Below are positions 1 to 8,600 of a stretch of DNA of 64,000 nucleotides, piece by piece. The stretch spans positions 124,001 through 188,000 of the forward strand of contig CAZSAP010000001.1 in the NCBI GenBank assembly GCA_964604705.1, written 5' to 3'. Below the pieces are notes generated by a model. It did not search any database and was not told where the DNA came from. It saw only the letters and a program-made list of their open reading frames with translations. Origin of the DNA: JAAXVQ01 sp964604705. GTDB taxonomy: Bacteria > Oederibacteriota > JAAXVQ01. A program made the translations under genes and the position numbers. The number at the start of each line of letters is the position of its first letter. The stretch's first letter is position 1.

Positions 1-340
1 CAAAGACGTTGCTCGGATCGGCCATGGCCAAAATCAAGGTGTTTCCCTTTTTGGTGACAGGAACCACATGTTGGGAACGCATCAGTTGTTCAGGCAGAAG
101 CTTTATGATTGCAGGCTGAATGTTCTGCATCTCGGCCAAAGGAATGTAGGGAATCCCGAACTGATTACCCAAAAAAGCGTAAAGGACTTCATGGCTGACG
201 TACCCCTTGCGGACCATGACTTCCCCAACCTTTTCACCGGTAACCTTTTGTTCCTGCAAGCATTCCTGGAGCTGTTCTTTGGAGATGATTTCTTCGTCCA
301 TCAACATTTCGCCAATACGATGGCCTTTTTTGGTTGCCAT
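1..340 (-). CDS. PilB/GspE-type ATPase, N-terminal MshEN domain (partial, runs off the window)
   Basis: Only the first 113 codons are present; the gene continues beyond base 1. The start ATG (338-340) follows a GGGAGG Shine-Dalgarno 8 nt upstream. The visible protein is the MshEN/T2SSE_N domain that precedes the ATPase core of type IV pilus PilB and type II secretion GspE proteins. It shows two tandem half-motifs, the first around RIGEMLMDEEIISKEQLQ and the second around KVGEVMVRKGYVSHEVLYAF, followed by FGIPYIPL. MshEN domains of this kind bind c-di-GMP in some family members; whether this one does is inference. The ATPase domain is not visible, so a stand-alone MshEN protein is also possible. 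It lies 37 nt downstream of the DnaK-like gene and probably belongs to the same transcript. Confidence 0.8.
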   Translation of the reverse strand, partial: MATKKGHRIGEMLMDEEIISKEQLQECLQEQKVTGEKVGEVMVRKGYVSHEVLYAFLGNQFGIPYIPLAEMQNIQPAIIKLLPEQLMRSQHVVPVTKKGNTLILAMADPSNVF

Positions 341-377
341 GGAACATCCTCCCTACAGTGTGGAATCGTATATGCTT

Positions 378-2054
378 TTAGCTGCCGAACAAACCAAACA
401 AACCTTTTTTCTTATCGCTTTTTTTCACTTCCCCAACGTCATCCGGACCTTCGGATTTTACCTGATCGTACTCGCCTTTTTTGCCTGCGGCAGGTTTGTT
501 CTTGGATGCCGACTGTTCTTGAGAATACTGGGAAATTTCCGCCTGCGACAATCCGGAGTTCGGCGTAATTTTGATGGCCTGTTCCTTGCCGGTGGCCAAG
601 TCGGTAGCCGATACACGCACGATGCCATTGGCATCCACATCAAACGCCACTTCGATCTGAGGAACCTCACGCGGGGCCGGCGGAATGCCGACCAAGTCAA
701 ACGTGCCGATCAGCTTGTTGTCCGCAGCCATGGGCTTTTCACCCTGGTACACCTGAATGCGCACAAAGGTTTGATTGTCCTTGGCCGTCGAGAATATTTC
801 ACTCTTCCGAATAGGAATGGTTGAATTCTTTTCCACAATCTTCGAGAACATACCGCCTTCGGTTCGGATACCCAGGGAGAACGGTGTGACGTCCAGGAGC
901 AAAATGTCGCGAATGTTGCCCTTTAGGACCGAAGCCTGAATGGCGGCACCGGCAGCCACGGACTCATCGGGATTGACTCCCGGGAATGGGTCCTTGCCAA
1001 ACATGCGCCGCACCACTTCGCGTACCTTCGGCATGCGGGTCATACCACCGACCAACACCACTTCATCAATGTCATTGGCGCGTAAATTGGCGTCATGCAA
1101 GGCTTGTTCGCAGGGCACCAAGGACGCATCCACCAAATCCTTGGTCAGATCTTCCAGCTGTTGGCGTGAAAGCTTGGCCGCCAAGTGTTTGGGCCCTGAG
1201 GCATCGGAGGCAATAAACGGCAGGGTGATTTCGGCCGCGGGTTTTTCTGAAAGTTCGCACTTGGCTTTTTCGGCCACTTCCTTTAAGCGTTGCAAGGCAA
1301 TGCGATCCTTGCGCAGATCAATGCCTTCTTTGCCGTTAAAGTCGTTGATCAACCATTCGATAATGCGTTGGTCAAAGTCATCGCCGCCCAAGTGCGTGTC
1401 ACCGCAGGTAGCCTTAACTTCGAAGACTCCGTTGCCCAGTTCCAGGAGGCTCAAGTCAAACGTACCGCCGCCCAAGTCGTAAACTGCGATCTTGCGCTTG
1501 GTCTTGCGGTCAAAGCCGGCGGCCAAAGACGCGGCCGTGGGTTCGTTAATGATGCGCAAAACATCCAAGCCGGCAATCTTCCCAGCATCCTTGGTTGCCT
1601 GGCGCTGACTGTCGTTAAAATACGCCGGGCAGGTAATGACCGCCTTTTCCACCACTTCACCCAGAAAATTCTCTGCATCGCGTTTCATTTTAGCCAAAAT
1701 CATGGCTGAAATTTCCGGAGGCGAATAATCACGGTTGCGGATGCGCACGCGTACGTCGCCGTTGGCCGAAGTGACCAATTGGTACGGGACCAATTCACAA
1801 TCCTTTTGTACGGAAGGATCGGTCAACTTCAAGCCCATGAACCGTTTGACGGAAAACACAGTGGACTCGGGATTGATCACTTCTTGGCGCTTGGCGGGTT
1901 CACCAACCACCCATTCCCCGGTCTTTAAAAAGCTGACAACCGAGGGCGTCGTGCGCATTCCCTCGGAATTGGGAATAATCACCAATTCATTATCTTGCAT
2001 AATGGCGGCGCAAGAATTGGTCGTACCCAAGTCGATGCCAATGATTTTAGACAT
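378..2054 (-). CDS. Hsp70/DnaK-like chaperone lacking the C-terminal helical lid
   Basis: An Hsp70 of 558 residues, against about 610-640 for ordinary DnaK. The nucleotide-binding domain (about 1-385) has the phosphate-1 loop GIDLGTTNS (5-13), phosphate-2 loop YDLGGGTFD (192-200) and adenosine loop VLVGGMTRMP (333-342). The linker LLLDVTPFSLGI is followed by a complete beta substrate domain (about 388-500, ending ITPNSGLSQAEI). The alpha-helical lid is missing. A Lys/Glu/Gly/Ser-rich tail of about 50 residues replaces it and ends GLFGLFGS. ATG at 2054 is preferred over TTG at 2063 because GGAAGG is correctly spaced only for the ATG. It follows a J-domain gene by 27 nt, so the two are probable partners. 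It is likely a specialised paralogue rather than the main DnaK; no grpE or full dnaJ is nearby. Confidence 0.93.
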   Translation of the reverse strand: MSKIIGIDLGTTNSCAAIMQDNELVIIPNSEGMRTTPSVVSFLKTGEWVVGEPAKRQEVINPESTVFSVKRFMGLKLTDPSVQKDCELVPYQLVTSANGDVRVRIRNRDYSPPEISAMILAKMKRDAENFLGEVVEKAVITCPAYFNDSQRQATKDAGKIAGLDVLRIINEPTAASLAAGFDRKTKRKIAVYDLGGGTFDLSLLELGNGVFEVKATCGDTHLGGDDFDQRIIEWLINDFNGKEGIDLRKDRIALQRLKEVAEKAKCELSEKPAAEITLPFIASDASGPKHLAAKLSRQQLEDLTKDLVDASLVPCEQALHDANLRANDIDEVVLVGGMTRMPKVREVVRRMFGKDPFPGVNPDESVAAGAAIQASVLKGNIRDILLLDVTPFSLGIRTEGGMFSKIVEKNSTIPIRKSEIFSTAKDNQTFVRIQVYQGEKPMAADNKLIGTFDLVGIPPAPREVPQIEVAFDVDANGIVRVSATDLATGKEQAIKITPNSGLSQAEISQYSQEQSASKNKPAAGKKGEYDQVKSEGPDDVGEVKKSDKKKGLFGLFGS

Positions 2055-2081
2055 GCGAACCAACCTTCCCTTTCTCGATGG

Positions 2082-2621
2082 TTAACCTTTTAACTCATCC
2101 AAACGGCGGATGGTGCGTTTGATTTCTTGATCCGCCGGATTCATTTCCTGCACGCGATGAAAATAAGAGCGCGCTTCCACGTATTTTTTCATGTCCACCA
2201 AGCACAGGCCGATGTTGTAGAGCGCTTCGGGAAACGCCGCCCACAAACCCACCGCTTCCTGAAATTTCAGCATGGCCTTTGGCTTTTGTTTGGTGAACAA
2301 CGCCACGCCCGCCCCAAAGCGGAGCAATGCATCTTCCCATTGTTTTTTCTTTTTCTTTTGGAAAAAGAAAAACTTACGTTCGGCCGCCGCTTTCTTCATG
2401 GGGCAATAGATCTGGAAATTATGCAATTTCCTCCGTTCGGGATCCGAGAGACACTTATAGGCCTCCACCACTTTCGATGTCATTTGGTGGGCCCACTCGG
2501 TCCGATCCGGATTGTGGTCCGGATGGTACTTGTACAACAGCATGCGATAGGAGTTTTCAATATCCTCCAAGGTCGCGGCCGGAAACACTTCTAAGATTTC
2601 ATAATTGTTTTTCTCAATCAC
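2082..2621 (-). CDS. J-domain protein with C-terminal TPR-like region
   Basis: 179 residues. The N-terminal J domain (about 5-70) contains the essential HPD tripeptide at 33-35 (KYHPDHNPDR), which stimulates Hsp70 ATPase activity. There is no Gly/Phe-rich region, zinc finger or DnaJ C-terminal domain. A short basic/aromatic stretch (FFFFQKKKKKQW) leads into about 80 residues resembling one or two TPR repeats (EALYNIGLCLVDMKKYVEARSY). It begins with GTG; GGAG lies about 8 nt upstream. It is 27 nt from the lidless DnaK and 14 nt after the membrane sensor gene. The family is not DnaJ proper; it is probably a dedicated co-chaperone in which the TPR part selects the client. Confidence 0.88.
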   Translation of the reverse strand: MIEKNNYEILEVFPAATLEDIENSYRMLLYKYHPDHNPDRTEWAHQMTSKVVEAYKCLSDPERRKLHNFQIYCPMKKAAAERKFFFFQKKKKKQWEDALLRFGAGVALFTKQKPKAMLKFQEAVGLWAAFPEALYNIGLCLVDMKKYVEARSYFHRVQEMNPADQEIKRTIRRLDELKG

Positions 2622-2635
2622 GCGTCGCTCTCCGA

Positions 2636-4093
2636 CTAAAATTTAGCACCGGTGATCCGGTACACTTCCAGCATTTCACCGGTATCCGGCATCTGCAGTT
2701 CTTCCACTTTTTCACCGCGCACCACGCTGGTCACACGTGCGAATATATCCCCGGCCACCATGAGCATGGACATCGGCTGGGCGCTCATCTTCTGGGTAAA
2801 CGAAAGGTAATCCCGTATCACTTCCATGGCCGAGAGCCCTTTGGCCGTCACCAACGATCCGTAGGCTTCCCCCGACGCTACGGCCGAGGAAATGTACAGG
2901 GGCGTTTCATTGCGCTGCACGCGTCCCTTGTTGATTTCCGCCAAGGCCTTTTGCATGGTGACGGCTGTAAGCATGGCACGCCGATCATCGTCGGTATGGG
3001 CAGCGGGAATGCCGAAGACCACCACAAACATGGTTTCCGTAAATTTGTAGACTTGCCCTTCGTATTCAAAAATCGTGGACATGTATTTGCGGAAATACTG
3101 ATCCAAAGATGCCATGAGACTTGCGGCTTCCTGCGAGGTGGCATTTTGGGCCAACTGGGTCAAATCCGCAAACAACAACGCCACCGGATGATGCTTGCCT
3201 TCGGCCGATTGCGACGCCAACGCATTGGAGTCGACAAAGCGTTCTTGCGCCTCTTTGGTGATGTACAGCTGGAACGATTCTTTGATCTTGTTGACGTCCT
3301 TGAGTTCATCGGCGACGACATCAAACGCATCTTTGATGCGAACTTTTTCCTTTAAATCTTGAACCATGAGGTTGAAGCTTTCGGTCAATAAGCCGATTTC
3401 ATCGTTGCTGATAATTTGCGCGGTCACGCCCAGATCGCCTTTGGCCACTTTGGCCATGGCGCCGGTAAGGTCTTCAATGGGCTTGGTTACGGTTTTGCCC
3501 AACCACATGGCGCCTACAAAGCCCACGATCATCATCAATAATGTGAGCAGAATGTTTCTGACTTTGGCCCACATGATTTCACGCTTAAGCGCGAGCAACG
3601 AGAACCGCACATTGACCGTCGCAAACCGGGTGTTTTCCACCACGATGTCGCCTGCAATCTTGGCGGTATTGCCGCTGGGAAATTTGTATTGTACCAGTTG
3701 ATTAAGGCTTTCCAAGGATTCATCCAAGGAAAGCTTTTTATCCAGTTTGTGTACACTCTCTGGGTTCAGTGTAAACGCTTTCACATCCCCATCGTTGGTG
3801 ACAATGGAAATGTACAAGATGTTCGGATCCATGTTACGAATGACCTTGATAAACTCGCGGAAAATGGGCCAGGCTACGCTCTCACCCGCCAAGGGTTCAA
3901 TCAACTTCAAGGCGGCAATCATGTTGGCCACATCGGTCATGCGTTTGTCCATTTCCATGACCTTCAAGCGTTCTTCTTGGTAAATGGTGAAGTACGATAC
4001 AGCTCCCATGATGAGCGCCACTAGGGCGATAATCAAGATTGTGATTTTAAGGGCCAGTCCGAAGCGAGCCTTTTTTTGGTTGATGGTCACCAT
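2636..4093 (-). CDS. Membrane sensor with HAMP and degenerate class III adenylate/guanylate cyclase domain
   Basis: 485 residues from ATG 4093 (TAGGAG about 10 nt upstream; a longer frame would overlap the upstream gene). Order: TM1 (about 12-34), extracytoplasmic sensor region (35-178), TM2 (about 180-198), HAMP (about 199-252), linker helix, then a class III cyclase fold (about 303-470). The first metal-binding Asp is present (LLFADLTQLA, D310). The usual GD of the second metal site is replaced by TE (KFTETMFVVVFG, 351-361). The usual IGDxVNLAxR region reads VIRDYLSFTQKM (425-436), losing the transition-state Asn and Arg. It is therefore probably not a working cyclase but a nucleotide-sensing or protein-interaction domain. 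The sensor input is unknown. Confidence 0.8.
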   Translation of the reverse strand: MVTINQKKARFGLALKITILIIALVALIMGAVSYFTIYQEERLKVMEMDKRMTDVANMIAALKLIEPLAGESVAWPIFREFIKVIRNMDPNILYISIVTNDGDVKAFTLNPESVHKLDKKLSLDESLESLNQLVQYKFPSGNTAKIAGDIVVENTRFATVNVRFSLLALKREIMWAKVRNILLTLLMMIVGFVGAMWLGKTVTKPIEDLTGAMAKVAKGDLGVTAQIISNDEIGLLTESFNLMVQDLKEKVRIKDAFDVVADELKDVNKIKESFQLYITKEAQERFVDSNALASQSAEGKHHPVALLFADLTQLAQNATSQEAASLMASLDQYFRKYMSTIFEYEGQVYKFTETMFVVVFGIPAAHTDDDRRAMLTAVTMQKALAEINKGRVQRNETPLYISSAVASGEAYGSLVTAKGLSAMEVIRDYLSFTQKMSAQPMSMLMVAGDIFARVTSVVRGEKVEELQMPDTGEMLEVYRITGAKF

Positions 4094-4109
4094 GTATCCG
4101 CGACTCCTA

Positions 4110-5531
4110 TTATTGAGAAACCGACATGAATGCGTACACGCTCCGGTCAAAGGACCCGATGACCAGCATTCCATCCGCAATCACCGGTGACGAATCCATT
4201 CCGCCACCCGAAGCATAATTCCATTTTTGTGATCCATCCTGGGCACGTAAGGCGAACAAGGTATCACCTGAGCCTACATACACCATGGCGCCGAACTCCA
4301 CCGGCGAGGAAAGAATCTTCCCCTTCAGCTTGGTCTTCCAGCGAATAGCACCGGTGTCGGCATTCAAAGCATATAGATTCATATCGTTGGCACCGACAAA
4401 AAGATACTTGCCCGAAAGGCAGGGGGAAGAAGAAACCCACCCCCCGGCTGAACATTTCCAAACCAATTCCCCACTGGTCTGGTTTAGAGCATAAATGTTC
4501 TTGTCATCGGATCCAAAAAACACTTTATCTTCGCTCAAGGCCGCGGAAGAAAAAATACGACTGCCCGTGGCAAAGGTCCACTTCTGGTCACCGGTCGCAG
4601 CATCAAGCGCATAAAAGGTCTTGCCCAACGAACCAATAAAGACCAGGCCGTTTTGCACTTTGGGACTGGCGGCAATGGGGCCGTCCAGTTTCTTTTTCCA
4701 AACCAAGGCACCGGAGGCTTCGTTGAAAGCGTACATGATCCCGTCCATGGAGCCAATGAATACATATCCCCCAACCACGGCCGGCGAGGCAAAACGCAAC
4801 ATGCTGCCGGTAATCGCTTTCCACATGATGGCGCCGGTCTTGGCATTCAAGCAATACACGTTGTTGTCATCCGAACCTACAATCACTTTACCGTTCACCA
4901 CAGCCGGCGACGATGAAACCGGACCGCCCGTGGCGCGTTCCCAGATAGGACGTCCGTCTTTGGCATTGATGGCGTAGACATTGTTGTCATTGGAGCCAAT
5001 ATAAACCACACCACCCACGAGGGCCGCCGATCCGTCCACTTTTTCGCCTGTGCGATATTTCCACTGCAAGTCCAACGGTGGGACAAACGGATTGCCGCTA
5101 ACCGGGCGGTTTTTTTCGTTTTGCCGAAACATCGCCCAGCCGGTATTGCTGCCGGTAAAGGCCGGAACCGCCGCTTTGGCTTGCGCTACCGGAACTGCGG
5201 CTTGACCTGCTGCTGGAGCTGTGGCAGGAACGGCCTGTATTTGATTTTGAACTGCGGCAATTTGCTCTTCGATTTTACGAACTTCGCTCTTGGCTTGGGG
5301 CGCACCGCTGGACCGCAAGCGCGACAAAGAGGATTGCAATTCCTCCAAACGTTTTCTCTGTTCGGCAATGATTTTTTCTTGTTCGGCGGCACGTTGTTGG
5401 GATTGCGCATTTCCGGAAACATTGAATTGAATCTTAATTTCTTTTTCTTGGGCCGATTGGCCGCAGCCGCCGACAAACAGGATAGTTCCAAAAAGGAGGA
5501 GCAAGAGCCACTGCGTGAATTTGTTGGTCAT
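4110..5531 (-). CDS. PQQ-type beta-propeller lipoprotein with N-terminal coiled coil
   Basis: 473 residues. A lipoprotein signal peptide ends in the lipobox VGGC (Cys23). A Gln/Glu/Lys-rich coiled coil (about 27-75) and an Ala/Pro-rich linker follow. From about residue 130 to the end there are seven or eight propeller repeats of the PQQ/BamB type, each like SPAVVNGKVIVGSDDNNVYC with WKxxTG turns. Such propellers are usually protein-binding scaffolds in the periplasm or outer membrane. BamB itself is shorter and lacks the coiled coil, and no bam gene is adjacent, so I do not call it BamB. ATG 5531 follows GAGGTG. It is the first gene of a five-gene directon and may form the extracytoplasmic part of a sensing system with the next gene. 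Confidence 0.87.
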   Translation of the reverse strand: MTNKFTQWLLLLLFGTILFVGGCGQSAQEKEIKIQFNVSGNAQSQQRAAEQEKIIAEQRKRLEELQSSLSRLRSSGAPQAKSEVRKIEEQIAAVQNQIQAVPATAPAAGQAAVPVAQAKAAVPAFTGSNTGWAMFRQNEKNRPVSGNPFVPPLDLQWKYRTGEKVDGSAALVGGVVYIGSNDNNVYAINAKDGRPIWERATGGPVSSSPAVVNGKVIVGSDDNNVYCLNAKTGAIMWKAITGSMLRFASPAVVGGYVFIGSMDGIMYAFNEASGALVWKKKLDGPIAASPKVQNGLVFIGSLGKTFYALDAATGDQKWTFATGSRIFSSAALSEDKVFFGSDDKNIYALNQTSGELVWKCSAGGWVSSSPCLSGKYLFVGANDMNLYALNADTGAIRWKTKLKGKILSSPVEFGAMVYVGSGDTLFALRAQDGSQKWNYASGGGMDSSPVIADGMLVIGSFDRSVYAFMSVSQ

Positions 5532-5572
5532 GTGTCGCACCTCGTGGACATGGTTGAATGCAAATTTTTACA

Positions 5573-5602
5573 ATAGTATCATTCTGGGTTTCGGCTTGTC
5601 AA
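5573..5602 (-). promoter_or_regulatory. Sigma70-type promoter of the propeller/sensor/chaperone directon
   Basis: Reading the minus strand: TTGACA (5597-5602), an 18 bp spacer, then TACTAT (5573-5578). It ends about 40 nt before the ATG at 5531 and is the only clear promoter for the five genes down to base 340. The same -35, spacing and -10 occur upstream of smc. Confidence 0.6.
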
Positions 5603-5637
5603 TATTGAACTTTTATATATTTTGTCAACTATTATGA

Positions 5638-5669
5638 AAACGCCCCAGAAGCCAACTTCCGGGGCGTTT
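5638..5669 (-). terminator. Intrinsic terminator of smc
   Basis: Nine-base arms AAACGCCCC / GGGGCGTTT with an inner AAG/CTT pairing, 30 nt downstream of the smc stop. On the minus strand it is followed by TTTTCAT, a short U-tract. Confidence 0.7.
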
Positions 5670-5697
5670 ATAGTAACGGAAAGAAATGGATTTCTAT

Positions 5698-8600
5698 TTA
5701 ATTGGAGGCAGCGGTTTCAGCCAATTTTTCAGTGGATTCCTGAATCGGTTGGGGTTGGGATTGCCCCTTAAATTTCACTGAAACCAATTTTGAAACACCC
5801 GGCTCTTGCATGGTCACGCCGTATAGAACATCGGCTTTTTCCATGGTAATTTTATTGTGCGAAATAACGATAAACTGCGATTTTTTCGCAAATTCCTGGA
5901 GAATGCGACCAAACCGAACAGTGTTGGTATCATCCAACGGAGCGTCCATTTCATCGAAAATGCAGAACGGACTCGGTTTGATCAAGAAAATCGCAAACAA
6001 TAAGGCAATGGCGGTCAAGGCTTTCTCACCACCGGACAATAAGGTGATGTTTTGCAAGCGTTTTCCAGGAGGACGCGCAATGATTTCGATACCTGTTTCC
6101 AACAGGTCGTTTTCATCCACCAATACCAACTCCGCATCTCCCCCGTTAAACAACCGACGGAAGACTTCACGGAATTTTTCCTGAACTTGGGCAAAGGTTT
6201 CGGCAAAACGGGTGCGGCTCTCCTGATTGATCTTGGTGATCAACCGCTGCAGGCTTTCGCGCGATTCCTTAAGATCGTCGAGTTGCTTGGTCAGGAATTC
6301 ATGGCGCTGTTGCAGTTCTTGGTACTCTTCCATGGCCACCAGATTAACCGAACCCATGCCCGCCAATTTATCTTTAATTTCCTGGATGCGGGTTTGAACT
6401 ACTTCCGGATCTTGTTCCACTACAGGCGTTGGCTCCGCCACCGCAGCTTCGCCTTCAACCGGGGCTGAACTCGAAACGGCTGCAGCCGTGGTTTCTTCCT
6501 CCACACTTAAGGTCAGATGGTATTCGGTCTGCAAATAATCTTCCAATGATTTCAAATTGTATTCCAACTGGCGTTTTTCGAGCTCGAGCTGATGATGCTG
6601 TTGCTTGGCTTCGTCCAAACGACGCTGCCGGGTACGCAACTCTTGGGCGTAGTTTTCCTTCTGGGAAACGACCTCATGACGTTTGCCTTGACAGTCGCGA
6701 AGTTCCTGATCCCGGCTCTCTTTCTCGGATTCCAATTGCAGCAAGGATTCGCGACGTTGCTGCATCTGGGATTCCAACTCGCCAATACGCATTTGATCGC
6801 GTTCGCGCGTGGCGCGCTTTTCATCCAGCCGGTGTTCCAATTCGTGACGTTCGTTCATGATGCGTTCAGCCTCGCCAATCAAGTTATCCACTTGCTGGTT
6901 CAGCGAAGCCAACCGAATGCGCACTTCTCCTGAATTAAGGGCGCGATCGTCGTACTCTTTGCGACGCGCTTCAATATCCACTTGATGCTGCGAGAGTGCT
7001 TCCTGGGTTTGGCGATCGTACAATTCCAGGTTGAGCAACTCCTTTTCGGCATTTTCATGTTCGTTCTGCAGTTTCTGGCAAAGTTCGAAAACCTGATCGC
7101 GTTCCTGTTGAATGGTCTGAGCCTGTTGGTCAAGTTCCTTTAGCTGGCGTTGAACCTGTTCGACGGATTTTTCGATTTTGGTAAGTCGGATCTGCAATTC
7201 GTGTAATTCCGCATCATTGGCCGAAAGCCCGCCTACAATTTCTTCGAGACGGCGCGCCATGGTGTCGGTTTCGTCTTGGGCCGAGGCACTGTTTTTCTGC
7301 AGGACGATCAATTCGGCTTGCAATTCTTCGATTTCGCGTTCACGTCCTAAGAGGCCGCGTTCAGGAATGTCGGAACTCCCGCCGGTCAACCAGCCTTGTT
7401 CGGTTTCAATCTCGCCATTTAGGGTCACCAGCGTGCCGGTCGCACCGGCCGTGCGGGCTTGACGCAGGGTGTTGTAATCCTCAACCAAAATGGTATGCCC
7501 TAATAGATAATCAAAGACCCCGCGAAACCGTTCGTCGATCTTCACCAATTCACGCGCATAGCCGAGGACGCCGGGCTGGCTTTGCCAAGCCTGGGGTGTC
7601 GGTGTGGAGCTTGGTTCCGCAGGTGTGACATCCACCGGAATGAAGGTGGCGCGTCCGCGGTTGCCGTCTGCGAGGAAAGCCATGGCATCACGGGCGCTGG
7701 CTTCGGATTGAACCAAGATGTGCTGCAAACTGTGGCCCAGAACGGCTTCAAAGGCAAACTCATACTTCTTCTCAGTACGCATGAAATTGGCCACAGGTCC
7801 GATGATCCCCGGAAAACGCTCCGGATGGGCATTGTGCTCCAACAAAATCGTCTTGGCGCCCAATTCGTATCCATCCAGCCCGTTCTTAAGTTCCTCAATC
7901 CATTTTACGCGCGACTGAAGCTGGGTGATGGTTTGGGCGAAATTTGAAATCATGGATTCCAAGGTCGCCAAGGTTTTTTCCAGACGTTCTTTCTCTTGGA
8001 GGAGCGACGATTTCTCGGTCTCCAAATTCTCGGCCGACCCAGAAAGGGTCTCCCACTCGCCTTCCAATGTCGCCTTTTCTTGCTCCAGCTGGGTCTTTTG
8101 CTGAATGAAACCGGTTAAGCGCTGTTCCATCTGTTGCCAGCGGGCCTCATGCTCGGTACGGCGCACTTCTAAATTTTTCAAAGTACCGCGCAGGGTGGAC
8201 ATTTGGTCCACCAGCGTCAGGAGTCGGTTCTGTTGATCCTGCACCCGCATGGCCCGTTCTTTCATTTCGTTTTCAAGTTCGGAGAGGCGTTCTTCTTCTT
8301 GCCCCAAGATGACCTTAAGTTGTGCTTGTTCTTGTTCCTTGGATTGCCGGCTCTCGAAAATCTGCGTGCCTTGGACGCGCAACTGGTCTTCCTTGTCGCG
8401 CAACTCCGTCATTTCCCCATCCAACCGCGTAAGCCCCATCTGCAAATCTTGCTGACGTAACTCAGAAGACGTGACAAATTCCTCGGCCTTAATCATGTCC
8501 TCGGCCACACGATGGGCGGCCGCTTGCGCTTGGGTCAAGGTTGCTTCCAAAGTTGCCAGCTCTTCATCAAATGCAGCTACCTCGGTTTCCAATGTTTCTT

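Noticed and set aside
2327..3355. Plus-strand open frame of 342 codons across the J-domain and sensor genes
   Set aside because: A shadow of two well-supported minus-strand genes; no family features or ribosome site.
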